From NCBI GenBank assembly GCA_041581635.1, contig JBFICW010000026.1, positions 1-35,026 on the forward strand: 35,026 bases of DNA. Reading direction: 5' to 3'. The stretch is from Porticoccus sp041581635 (GTDB lineage Bacteria > Pseudomonadota > Gammaproteobacteria > Pseudomonadales > Porticoccaceae). Made by a program: the position numbers and the translations under genes. Shown in pieces: positions 1-6,728 of this stretch (within the stretch, counting starts at the first letter, position 1; the number at the start of each line of letters is the position of its first letter). The notes beneath the pieces are model-generated. The model saw only the letters and a list, made by a program, of their open reading frames with translations. It made no database searches and was not told the origin of the DNA.

Positions 1-49
1 CGGCATGCACCCAGGGTTTTGTAACCGGCGTCGAATCCAAAACGCCCCC
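1..49 (-). ncRNA. ssrA: tmRNA (transfer-messenger RNA), 5' end only, cut by left window edge
   Basis: Read on the minus strand from about position 49, the sequence opens with GGGGG, then GGATTCGACG, and ends at the edge with GGTGCATGCCG. Both blocks are hallmarks of the 5' end of bacterial tmRNA: the start of the tRNA-like acceptor arm and the conserved segment leading to helix 2. The roughly 21-base distance from the first G to the end of GGATTCGACG fits the family. tmRNA rescues stalled ribosomes with SmpB, and smpB lies just upstream on the same strand. The tag reading frame and the 3' CCA end lie outside the window, so the tag cannot be read. The exact 5' end is inferred because it is made by RNase P. 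Confidence 0.9.
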
Positions 50-229
50 TGAACTTTATTTGATCGTCTTTACAGTGTTAGGTTCTGGCTTTATAGCTCG
101 AAACCAATATTGGTGTTGGTTTGGCTAAGAGAACTACCCCTAAAGTAAAGGCTTGCGCCGATTCTAACACAGCAACGACAGAGAGTTAGACCTTTTCTGT
201 TCCGGTAGTTCAGTGCCTTGCGGCAGTTT

Positions 230-235
230 TATAAT
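230..235 (+). promoter_or_regulatory. Perfect TATAAT box upstream of the orphan terminator
   Basis: TATAAT reads on the plus strand, but no recognisable -35 hexamer sits 16-18 bases upstream. If used, transcription would begin near 242 and run about 60 bases into the hairpin at 268-303. AT-rich intergenic DNA can produce this hexamer by chance. Confidence 0.25.
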
Positions 236-267
236 ACTAGTTACTATGAGTATGTATATTGTATGGT

Positions 268-303
268 TTGGTGTAAGTGAGCGCCAACTTACACCAATTT
301 TTT
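268..303 (+). terminator. Rho-independent terminator-like hairpin with no upstream gene on its strand
   Basis: A perfect 11-base inverted repeat (TTGGTGTAAGT at 268-278, ACTTACACCAA at 287-297) encloses an 8-base loop and is followed at once by six T residues (298-303). The T tract exists only on the plus-strand side, so the element is directional. Both neighbouring genes are on the minus strand, so it does not end either of them. Confidence 0.7.
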
Positions 304-415
304 ACACGTATGGAACGCAGTAAAGTGTTATAGCCGTCATTGATCAAAGCCAATTACAGTGCCGACTCTCAGGGACACTTTAAGGGCAGTTAAGTTAAGA
401 GCAGTTAAGTTGATG

Positions 416-895
416 TCAGCTTGCATGGCGGGATAACCGCTGTTTCTGCCGTTCCCAGTCACGATCTTTCTCCGACTCGCGTTTGTCGTGAGACTGTTTA
501 CCCTTTGCGATGGCAATTTCACATTTTACTAGATGCTGTTTCCAGTACAGTGCTGTCGCAATACAGGTATGACCTTTTTGGTTGACGGCATTAAACAATT
601 TGCTCAGTTCTTTTTGATTGAGCAGGAGTTTACGTGTTCGTGTGGGATCGGTGACAAAGTGAGTTGATGCGGTACTCAAGGGCGTTATGTGAACACCTAG
701 GAGAAATGCTTCGCCGTCTTTGAGTAACACGTAGCTGTCTGTAAGCTGCACTTTACCCGCTCTTAGGCTTTTAACTTCCCAGCCTTGCAGAGAAATGCCC
801 GCTTCAAATTTTTCTTCGAGATGGTAGTCATGCTTTGCTCTCTTGTTGAGGGCAATGGTGGGACTTTTTTGGATCTTTTTCGGTTTCTTGGCCAT
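416..895 (-). CDS. smpB: SsrA-binding protein SmpB
   Basis: 159 residues, the usual size for SmpB. The protein binds the tRNA-like part of tmRNA and delivers it to stalled ribosomes. It opens with a basic stretch (MAKKPKKIQK), and IALNKRAKHDY begins the OB-fold barrel. GWEVKSLRAGKVQL and the segment DSYVLLKDGEAFL are family signatures. The C-terminal basic tail (SHDKRESEKDRDWERQKQR) is the part that folds into the ribosomal mRNA channel. The start is ATG at 895. No purine-rich Shine-Dalgarno precedes it, and a TATAAT box lies only seven bases upstream, so the mRNA may be leaderless. It is divergent from the transporter gene and upstream of ssrA, as in many gammaproteobacteria. Confidence 0.97.
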   Translation of the reverse strand: MAKKPKKIQKSPTIALNKRAKHDYHLEEKFEAGISLQGWEVKSLRAGKVQLTDSYVLLKDGEAFLLGVHITPLSTASTHFVTDPTRTRKLLLNQKELSKLFNAVNQKGHTCIATALYWKQHLVKCEIAIAKGKQSHDKRESEKDRDWERQKQRLSRHAS

Positions 896-902
896 GGGAG
901 GG

Positions 903-908
903 ATTATA
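903..908 (-). promoter_or_regulatory. -10 box immediately upstream of smpB
   Basis: On the minus strand TATAAT ends seven bases before the smpB ATG, which would place the transcription start at or within a base or two of the start codon. The -35 region is poor (no TTGACA-like hexamer at 16-18 bases) and there is no TGn extension, so the call rests on the perfect -10 and on the absence of a ribosome binding site. Confidence 0.4.
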
Positions 909-1038
909 AGGATTGGTGGTTCACTAGCCTACGGTTTTGTTGGGAATATCTGGAGGAAATAAAAGAGTCTCGCGTCGCTGGTTTTTCATTGCACCTATTG
1001 TGGGTACAATCCGGGCAATCGTATAACGAGCATTATTC

Positions 1039-2439
1039 ATGGCTGAAGATAAACCAGTGGAACATGGTCCGTCCGGCACCAAAAGAGGAGTTCATGGGGC
1101 ATGGAGTAGTCGTTGGACCTTTGTCCTTGCCGCCACTGGTTCGGCAGTGGGGTTGGGTAATATCTGGAAATTTCCGTATATTGCCGGTGAAAATGGTGGT
1201 GGTGCGTTTGTTCTGGTCTACCTGCTTTGTATTCTGTTGGTGGGGATGCCCATCATGGTGGCTGAGGTTATGTTGGGCCGTAGAGGTCGGCAGAGCCCGA
1301 TTAACACCATGCGTTATTTAACAGAAGAGGCGGGCTTGCACGGTGCCTGGAATGCCATCGGTTGGTTTGGTGTGGCGGCTGGGTTGATGATTCTTTCTTA
1401 CTATGCCGTTATTGCTGGGTGGGCTCTGAATTATATTGGGCAAATGGCCTCTGGCACCTTTCAGGGGACTACTGCAGAGCAGGCTGGGGCGATTTTTGGT
1501 AGTTTACTGGCCGACAGCGAGACACTGATTTTCTGGCAAACAATTTTTTTGTTGCTCACCATGTCCGTGGTTATCGGTGGTGTCACCAGAGGGTTGGGTG
1601 TGGCGGTTCGGATATTGATGCCGATGCTGTTCGTGCTGTTGTTGGTGTTATTGGTTTTTGGCTACCAGCGTGGTGATTTTGTCCGTGGTTTCAACTTCCT
1701 CTTCAGTTTTAACTATCAGGCGCTAACATGGGCGGGGGTATTAGAGGCTTTGGGGCATGCCTTCTTTACTCTAAGTCTGGGCATGGGTGCCATTATGGCC
1801 TATGGGGCCTATATGCCGGAGCATGCAAGAATTGGTCGCACGGTTATTGCCGTAGGGTTTCTGGATACGCTGGTTGCGCTGGTGGCCGGGTTGGCGATTT
1901 TCCCTATTGTCTTCGCTAACCCAGCGCTAGAGCCGGGCGTGGGGCCGGGATTAATGTTTGTCAGCCTGCCCGTGGCATTTGGTAATATGGCGGGCGGACT
2001 GTTGTTTGGCAGTATCTTTTTTGTCTTGGTTACCTTGGCAGCGTGGAGTTCGGCCATATCTCTGATTGAACCGGCTGTCGCCTACATGATTGAGTCCAGA
2101 GGATTTAATCGCATTACCGCTAACTTGTTGTTAGGTTTTGTCGCCTGGGTTATTGGTTTGGGGAGCGTGTTATCGTTCAACGAATGGTCGGATGCGCGGG
2201 TCGCCGGATTTACATTTTTTGAGTTTATGGATTTCCTCACTTCCAGTGTGATGCTACCGTTGACGGGCTTATTTATTGCAATTTTTGTGGGCTGGGTTAT
2301 GAAACCTACGGCTGTACGGGCTGAGTTGAGCGATGAAGGTGACAAGGTGTTTTTTTCTTGGTATTGGATTCTGAGGTATATCTCACCATTAGCCGTGCTG
2401 GTGGTATTTGTGTTGGGCATTTATAAGACGTTCTCCTGA
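1039..2439 (+). CDS. Sodium-dependent transporter, neurotransmitter:sodium symporter (NSS/SNF, LeuT-like) family
   Basis: 466 residues with about eleven to twelve hydrophobic segments. The first membrane helix carries the family signature: ATGSAVGLGNIWKFPYIAG, then ENGGGAFVLVYL. GLGN/KFPY corresponds to the unwound part of TM1 that binds Na+ and the substrate backbone in LeuT. The gate position that is Arg30 in LeuT (RFP) is Lys here (KFP). These symporters couple Na+ entry to uptake of amino acids or related small molecules across the inner membrane; the substrate cannot be read from sequence. The start at 1039 has only a weak AACGAG before it. The stop shares one base with the ratA start (TGATG), so translation of the two is probably coupled. 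I do not recall a transporter at this place in Pseudomonas, so it may be an insertion. Confidence 0.93.
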   Translation: MAEDKPVEHGPSGTKRGVHGAWSSRWTFVLAATGSAVGLGNIWKFPYIAGENGGGAFVLVYLLCILLVGMPIMVAEVMLGRRGRQSPINTMRYLTEEAGLHGAWNAIGWFGVAAGLMILSYYAVIAGWALNYIGQMASGTFQGTTAEQAGAIFGSLLADSETLIFWQTIFLLLTMSVVIGGVTRGLGVAVRILMPMLFVLLLVLLVFGYQRGDFVRGFNFLFSFNYQALTWAGVLEALGHAFFTLSLGMGAIMAYGAYMPEHARIGRTVIAVGFLDTLVALVAGLAIFPIVFANPALEPGVGPGLMFVSLPVAFGNMAGGLLFGSIFFVLVTLAAWSSAISLIEPAVAYMIESRGFNRITANLLLGFVAWVIGLGSVLSFNEWSDARVAGFTFFEFMDFLTSSVMLPLTGLFIAIFVGWVMKPTAVRAELSDEGDKVFFSWYWILRYISPLAVLVVFVLGIYKTFS

Positions 2440-2873
2440 TGTTAACAACGATTAAGCGTAGTGCACTAGTAATGTTCTCGGCCCAGCAGATGTTTGACTT
2501 GGTCAATGATGTTGCCAGCTATCCCCAGTATATGGACGACTGTGTCAGTGTGGAAATTTTGGATCAAACCAAGCATTCAATGATTGCCCGGCTGGATCTA
2601 AAGAAAGGTAGAATCGGTCATAGCTTTACGACGTGCAATACACTGTATGAGCCTGACCGAATTTGCATGGATCTCCAGCGGGGCCCATTCAAAAGGTTGT
2701 CTGGAGAGTGGAGTTTCAAAGCACTGACGGCTTCAGCTTGTAAGGTGATGCTGGATCTGGAATTTGAATTTAATAGCCTGTCAGTAGGTATTGCATCCTC
2801 CAGTTTATTTACTTCGGTGGCGAATAACTTGGTAGATGCTTTGGCCCGGCGGGCACAAGAGGTTTATGGTTGA
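2439..2873 (+). CDS. ratA: RatA-family protein (START/coenzyme Q-binding COQ10-like domain)
   Basis: 144 residues, a single START-like fold. Typical family stretches are FDLVNDVASYPQYMDDC near residues 19-35, which also contains the YP motif of the ubiquinone-binding pocket, RGPFKRLSGEW in the middle, and LVDALARRAQEVYG at the end. E. coli RatA (YfjG) was reported as a toxin that blocks 70S assembly by binding 50S subunits. The fold is that of Coq10, so a role in quinone handling is equally possible. The ATG overlaps the transporter stop by one base, and the stop overlaps the rnfH ATG by one base, giving a tight three-gene unit. Pairing with rnfH is conserved in proteobacteria. Confidence 0.93.
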   Translation: MLTTIKRSALVMFSAQQMFDLVNDVASYPQYMDDCVSVEILDQTKHSMIARLDLKKGRIGHSFTTCNTLYEPDRICMDLQRGPFKRLSGEWSFKALTASACKVMLDLEFEFNSLSVGIASSSLFTSVANNLVDALARRAQEVYG

Positions 2874-3196
2874 TGACGGAAGTTGAGCTTATTACGGTCG
2901 AAGTGGCTTATGCGTTACCACACCGGCAGCAGTTGATATCGTTGCAAGTGCCGCAGGGTACGACTGCGAGCGAGGCCGTAAAGCAGTCTGGTATTGTTGA
3001 GCAGTTTCCAGAAATTGACCTGGAAAATGCTAAGATGGGTATCTTTGGTCAGGCTCTGGGTACTAAAGGCTTAAAGCCACCAAATGAATATGTGTTGGAG
3101 CCAAGGGATCGAGTAGAGATTTATCGTCCTTTGATTGTTGATCCCAAGGAAGTTCGCAAGCGCCGAGCTGAAAAATCGCGTCAGAAACCTGAATGA
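2873..3196 (+). CDS. rnfH: RnfH family ubiquitin-like-fold protein
   Basis: 107 residues from ATG 2873. A TTG three bases earlier (2870) is a possible alternative start, but the ATG overlaps the ratA stop by one base and is preferred. The protein resembles small beta-grasp (ThiS/MoaD-like) RnfH proteins: VEVAYALPHRQ at the start, a central VPQGTTASEAVKQSGI, then IFGQALGTKG and LEPRDRVEIYRPLIVDPKEVR, which is the most diagnostic stretch. No C-terminal GG is present; it ends in a charged tail. Its biochemical role is unsettled, and it is known mainly as the constant partner of ratA. The gene converges on bamE with about 50 bases between stops. Confidence 0.93.
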   Translation: MTEVELITVEVAYALPHRQQLISLQVPQGTTASEAVKQSGIVEQFPEIDLENAKMGIFGQALGTKGLKPPNEYVLEPRDRVEIYRPLIVDPKEVRKRRAEKSRQKPE

Positions 3197-3247
3197 CAGG
3201 TTGGTGTGTGAGCGGATCGCCTATATCAAACGCTTAGGAGGCTGGAA

Positions 3248-3634
3248 TTATGGCTGTTGGCTCTCGCCGCCTCCGGGCATGAAGTCCCCTTGCAAGCCAA
3301 CCAGCTTGTCTCCGTCAAAGAAAATTGCTATCTGCTCGCGCACCTCTTCACCTTTAGATGGCTGAAGGCTGTAATAGTAATCCCAGCGGTTTTGACTGAA
3401 AGTGTCGGCTATTAGCGGAGTTCCCATAATATAGCGAACCTGGGATTTGGTCATTCCGGGTTTTAGCTGATCAACCATATCTTGAGTGATCACGTTACCT
3501 TGTTGAATGTCGAACTTATGAATGCTGGGGAGCCTTGGCATGGCAAAGTCAAAGCTCGGCATGGAGATGCTAGAGCACCCGGAGAGGCCAAGAGCTAAGG
3601 CGGTAGAGCAGATCATTCGTGCAGTAGAATGCAT
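3248..3634 (-). CDS. bamE: Outer membrane protein assembly factor BamE (SmpA/OmlA lipoprotein)
   Basis: 128 residues. A lipoprotein signal peptide ends in LSGC, with the lipidated cysteine at residue 20. The mature part carries the SmpA/OmlA motif QGNVITQDMVDQLKPGMTK, followed by QVRYIMGTPLI and NRWDYYYSLQPSKG, which are family signatures. BamE is a periplasm-facing lipoprotein subunit of the BAM complex that folds beta-barrel proteins into the outer membrane. A GGAAG ribosome binding site precedes the ATG. The N-terminal Arg6 gives the signal peptide its positive charge, so starting at the internal Met7 is unlikely. The gene is divergent from fur, as in Pseudomonas. Confidence 0.96.
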   Translation of the reverse strand: MHSTARMICSTALALGLSGCSSISMPSFDFAMPRLPSIHKFDIQQGNVITQDMVDQLKPGMTKSQVRYIMGTPLIADTFSQNRWDYYYSLQPSKGEEVREQIAIFFDGDKLVGLQGDFMPGGGESQQP

Positions 3635-3707
3635 TGGGGCTTCCAGTCATATCTTCGAAGGGCGATAATACCGAATCCATAGGGTTGAGAGAAGAGGTCA
3701 TAAGGGA

Positions 3708-4115
3708 ATGAACGAGGAAAACCATGAATTACGTAAGGCCGGGCTTAAAGTTACTGCACCGCGGTTGAAAATTTTACATATTCTGGAGAGTTCCTCTGAG
3801 CCTCATTTGAGCGCGGAAGATGTATATCGTAAATTAATCGAAGCTAATGAAGATGTGGGTATTGCGACGGTTTACCGTGTGTTGACCCAGTTTGAAACAG
3901 CGGGACTGGTGACTCGCCATAATTTTGATAATGGCCCGGCAGTCTACGAAGTGGAGCGTGGAGGGCATCACGATCACATGGTGGATGTGGACAGCGGGCA
4001 AGTGGTCGAGTTTCACAGTAAGGAAATTGAGGAATTACAGAAAAAAATTGCCAGTGAAAATGGATTTGAGTTGGTGTGTCATAGTTTGGTGCTTTATGTG
4101 AGAAGCTTAAAGTAA
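3708..4115 (+). CDS. fur: Ferric uptake regulator Fur
   Basis: 135 residues, the size of Pseudomonas Fur (shorter than E. coli, with no His-rich tail). The winged-helix DNA-binding part includes LRKAGLKVTAPRLKIL and SAEDVYRKL, and the recognition-helix region is IATVYRVLTQFE. The metal-binding HHDH motif is at residues 87-90, and HSKEIEELQKKI follows in the dimer domain. Fur with Fe2+ represses iron-acquisition genes. Unusually, the two cysteines of the structural zinc site in E. coli Fur (Cys93, Cys96) are Asp93 and Ser96, and the only cysteine is Cys124. The closest ribosome binding signals are GAGG ten bases upstream and AAGGGA adjoining the ATG. No Fur box could be read with confidence in the bamE-fur spacer. 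Confidence 0.97.
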   Translation: MNEENHELRKAGLKVTAPRLKILHILESSSEPHLSAEDVYRKLIEANEDVGIATVYRVLTQFETAGLVTRHNFDNGPAVYEVERGGHHDHMVDVDSGQVVEFHSKEIEELQKKIASENGFELVCHSLVLYVRSLK

Positions 4116-4140
4116 CTAATGTTCCGTAGCTTTTGTATGC

Positions 4141-4182
4141 AAGGGCGTATTTACACTTGTGTAATGTTTTATATCGCCCCTT
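4141..4182. terminator. Possible bidirectional terminator between convergent fur and the GGDEF gene
   Basis: An outer stem (AAGGGCG at 4141-4147 with CGCCCCTT at 4175-4182) surrounds a perfect inner hairpin, TTACAC-TT-GTGTAA (4151-4164). It lies between two convergent stops, where a shared terminator is expected. No clear T tract follows on either strand, so confidence is low. Confidence 0.35.
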
Positions 4183-4187
4183 TCCCT

Positions 4188-5405
4188 TTATGATTGCTTT
4201 ATCTGGTTTCGGCCACCCTGTTTAGCTCTATACATAGCCTGGTCTGCCGATTTCAAGATAGTATAAAAATCTTGTGTGTTATCAGAATCGGACAGTCCCA
4301 TGCTGACGGTGGCTCGAATATTTCCTTTGCGACGTGAGGCTCCACGTTTTTTCTCGCCAGAGTTTTGTATCCAGGGTCGAGACTTTTTATCTCTTGCGGT
4401 CATGTCATATTCGGCAATGGTCTTCCTCAATGTTTCTAGATGATCTAATATTTGATCGGCAGTTTTTCCCCTAAACAGCAGACAGAATTCCTCCCCTCCA
4501 AAGCGGTAGGCGCGCCCTCCACCACCCACTTGGCTTAATTTTGAGGCAATGGCTTTTAGAACCTGATCTCCTAGGTCATGCCCATATTGATCGTTAATTT
4601 TTTTGAAGTGATCCACATCTACCATGGCTAGAGCGTAATGGTTGCCTGTATTGCGAACATCCCTCAGTAACGCTCTTCGATTGGGTATCTGGGTTAGCTC
4701 ATCCCGGTAAACCATGTTGAGCAAGCTGTGGGTCTGGTTAATGATTAAGAGTAACCCCGTAGCGGAAAAGAAGGTTGCCGAGATATGTGGTATTTGGAAC
4801 CAGCTCAGTGTGATGAAGCTAAAAAGAATACAGCCGGGAAGGCTGCTGTCTAATCGCTCGTTTTTTAAGCCAGGCAGAACCGTGCCAAGGGCAAAAGACA
4901 CTGCAAACAATAGGCTGGCAGTGGTAGAAATTTTCAGTCCTAAGAAAGAGCTTGCTTTAATGTCGGGAGATAACGTGGAAAACCACAGCGGCTGCCATTG
5001 AAACAGGCTAGTAATAATCAGCGCAAAAATTGATATAAATGCGATAAAGACCAGAAACCCAAGGTGTCTCCAGCCGGTGTTTGGAAGGATGATCAGTGCG
5101 CCTAGCATGAGGGGTAGGCAGATTGAGATCAGCCCAAAGGCTTGGCCTGCGGGCTCAGTATCGAGTGGTGCTTGAAGGTAATGCCTGATCAGCCAGTAGA
5201 TGGCAAGCATAATCAATGCTGCACCTAAATCTCTGGAGTGGTTGGCCAATATTGCGACAAATGCCGCCAGCCCACAAAGAATGTAGGGTAGTTGGCTCAA
5301 CATGGAAAGCTGGTCACCTTTAAGTGACGGAGCATACCAAGTGATAAGCGCAGCCAGCATCAGGCAACAGATGGGTGGCAGTAGGCGAACCATTAAATGT
5401 GACAT
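4188..5405 (-). CDS. Membrane-anchored diguanylate cyclase (GGDEF domain)
   Basis: 405 residues. About seven or eight hydrophobic segments fill residues 5-225, with no recognised sensor domain name. The GGDEF domain starts at YRDELTQIPNRRAL (residues 233-246). MVDVDHFKKIND (261-272) provides the metal-binding Asp, and RFGGEEF has the signature GGEEF at 303-307. The catalytic motif is intact, so it should make cyclic di-GMP from GTP. The inhibitory I-site (RxxD five residues before GGEEF) is missing: the position is GGGG. A basic insert rich in Lys/Arg at about 336-363 interrupts the domain before the conserved ATVSMG and SADQAMYRAKQGGRN. An AGCAGG ribosome binding site precedes ATG 5405. This gene and the next interrupt the fur-recN adjacency known from Pseudomonas. 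Confidence 0.9.
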   Translation of the reverse strand: MSHLMVRLLPPICCLMLAALITWYAPSLKGDQLSMLSQLPYILCGLAAFVAILANHSRDLGAALIMLAIYWLIRHYLQAPLDTEPAGQAFGLISICLPLMLGALIILPNTGWRHLGFLVFIAFISIFALIITSLFQWQPLWFSTLSPDIKASSFLGLKISTTASLLFAVSFALGTVLPGLKNERLDSSLPGCILFSFITLSWFQIPHISATFFSATGLLLIINQTHSLLNMVYRDELTQIPNRRALLRDVRNTGNHYALAMVDVDHFKKINDQYGHDLGDQVLKAIASKLSQVGGGGRAYRFGGEEFCLLFRGKTADQILDHLETLRKTIAEYDMTARDKKSRPWIQNSGEKKRGASRRKGNIRATVSMGLSDSDNTQDFYTILKSADQAMYRAKQGGRNQIKQS

Positions 5406-5569
5406 AACCTGCTGATTTTAAGCGCCTTACCCTCAATAGTGGATCATAGTCTATGGTTTTGTAGGCGCAGCGTAAACATCTGAGCCTTGGGTTAAGATGA
5501 AAATGGTGAGCTTGCCTTCGGGCTCTCGCAAATAGTAATGGTTGACATAGGCCAGAATGGGTAATAAGT

Positions 5570-6367
5570 ATGAACTCTAATGGGTTTTCAAAGATTCTAG
5601 TATGGCTGTTATTAATGGCACCGTTGTCAGTCAATGCAGAGAAGTTTTGTCTATTGTTGGCTGAAAATTATTATGAGCAGCTTTATTGTGAAATTAAGGC
5701 AATGGGCGAGGGGGCTCGTTTGCCGTCTTTCAGGGATTTTAGACTAAATCCAGAAATGACTCAGGCGTTGCTGTTAAAGCGCCCCGCTGCCAAGTTAGGT
5801 GTTGCGGTAAGCCTTCCAAGAGAGCAGCAAGTTAAGAAAAAATCGGTACCGAAAACCTTATTGGCTACCCCTGATCTGGGGGTGGGGCAGGGAGTCGGGC
5901 AATGTCAATTTCAACCTTTAAGTATCCAGTGTGGCTCAGATTATTTTTATTTGGTTGGTAACCAGTCAAATAGCAAGTTAGCTGAAGGTGCACTTGATGT
6001 TGCCAGCAGAATGGATATTCCGGTTTATCGGGGTTCTCTTGGCGATGCAGAGAGGCTCGGTTTATACCTCGCCAGAGCCTATCGTCAATATATAGAGAAA
6101 ATGCTGGAGATTGGTCTTGGAGGCTCGACTTTCTCCTATGCTAAATTTGTCTTTCTTTTTCATGATGTGACAGAAAAAGGCATAGATTTTAGCCAGCGAT
6201 TTGAAACCATGTTTGGTTATTTGAAACAAGACAAACAGCGTCTCAGCGTGAATGAAAATCTTCCACAAAGAGTGCAGCTGAAACAAGAGCGTTGTGACAG
6301 ATTGGGTGATCAATGGGTTGTATGTGATGCGGGGAGGAAAAACTACCTATATTCCCGGCGTAATTAA
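5570..6367 (+). CDS. Unrecognised secreted protein with six cysteines
   Basis: 265 residues; I do not recognise the family. A clear signal peptide is visible: Lys8, a hydrophobic core ILVWLLLMAPLSV, then VNA as the cleavage site after residue 23. The mature protein should be periplasmic or exported. Its six cysteines fall in three close pairs (27/40, 112/121, 242/252), suggesting three disulfides. The N-terminal part, with YYEQLYCEI (34-42), LPSFRDF (51-57) and TQALLLKRPA (64-73), looks conserved in character. The middle has a Lys-rich linker (around 86-95). No catalytic motif is evident. It is divergent from the GGDEF gene (164-base gap), which suggests but does not prove a shared context. 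Codon use and reading frame look like a real gene. Confidence 0.8.
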   Translation: MNSNGFSKILVWLLLMAPLSVNAEKFCLLLAENYYEQLYCEIKAMGEGARLPSFRDFRLNPEMTQALLLKRPAAKLGVAVSLPREQQVKKKSVPKTLLATPDLGVGQGVGQCQFQPLSIQCGSDYFYLVGNQSNSKLAEGALDVASRMDIPVYRGSLGDAERLGLYLARAYRQYIEKMLEIGLGGSTFSYAKFVFLFHDVTEKGIDFSQRFETMFGYLKQDKQRLSVNENLPQRVQLKQERCDRLGDQWVVCDAGRKNYLYSRRN

Positions 6368-6728
6368 TCTTGGCCGTTATTCGAAGAATAAGCCTGTTCT
6401 TGATCTTTGGTTAATTAAAGCCGTCGCCTGCTCAGGCTGATATGTTGGCTCGTTCGGGTTCATGCCTGAACATATTTAAAACTAGCCAATCATATTGGAT
6501 ACCACAATCAGTCCGCACATGACGCCGAATCCCACTAAAACAAGTATGCCAACTTTAGCAAGTGTGCTTGTATCTTCGGATTTCATTGTAATTACCCCTC
6601 TCTACGTTTCTCAGTAACTTTCCGGTACATCTGACGGTACCGATAAAGTTTTGGACGCATAAATGTAGAGGCTTTGGAGCTCGAAAGAATTGACCTAAAT
6701 CAACTCCAACACTATGAATAAACAGAGG
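6368..6728. other. Spacer between the secreted-protein gene and recN
   Basis: This 361-base stretch contains the small minus-strand gene at 6482-6586 and several short inverted repeats. They are TTATTC-GAA-GAATAA at 6377-6391, an imperfect GTTCGGG/CCTGAAC hairpin at about 6455-6475, and CGGTAC/GTACCG near 6624-6643, just downstream of recN. None has a good T tract, so none is called a terminator. Confidence 0.5.
6482..6586 (-). CDS. Small single-helix membrane protein (34 residues), not recognised
   Basis: On the minus strand an ATG at 6586 opens 34 codons ending in TAG. The ribosome binding site is strong: AGAGGGG, eight bases before the ATG. The product starts with a charged/polar head (MKSEDTSTLAK). 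A hydrophobic segment of about 19 residues then runs from VGILVLVGFG to near the end, and the protein finishes with SNMIG. One transmembrane helix with the N-terminus probably inside is the natural reading. It lies about 140 bases downstream of recN on the same strand, so it could be co-transcribed with recN or have its own promoter. It is too short for ordinary gene finders. Function unknown. Confidence 0.6.
   Translation of the reverse strand: MKSEDTSTLAKVGILVLVGFGVMCGLIVVSNMIG

Larger units (their letters stand above)
50..415. other. Intergenic stretch between ssrA and smpB
   Basis: No credible coding region is seen in these 366 bases. They hold three repeats. The first is a 7-base inverted repeat (AAACCAA at 101-107, TTGGTTT at 116-122) about 55 bases upstream of ssrA. 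The second is the plus-strand terminator-like hairpin at 268-303. The third is a short tandem repeat of GCAGTTAAGTT around 387-411, just past the smpB stop. No convincing minus-strand promoter for ssrA could be read; the -10/-35 candidates are weak. Confidence 0.6.

Noticed and set aside
1..415. Integrated element or attachment site at the tmRNA gene
   Set aside because: Islands insert at the 3' end of ssrA, which is outside the window; no integrase or repeat of the tRNA-like end is present on this side.
785..1321. Plus-strand open frame overlapping smpB and the transporter start
   Set aside because: It is antisense to smpB and out of frame with the transporter; no ribosome binding site and a random-looking composition.
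5541..5577. Perfect TTGACA as -35 of the secreted-protein gene
   Set aside because: At correct spacing the -10 would overlap the ATG, and the transcript would start inside the signal peptide.
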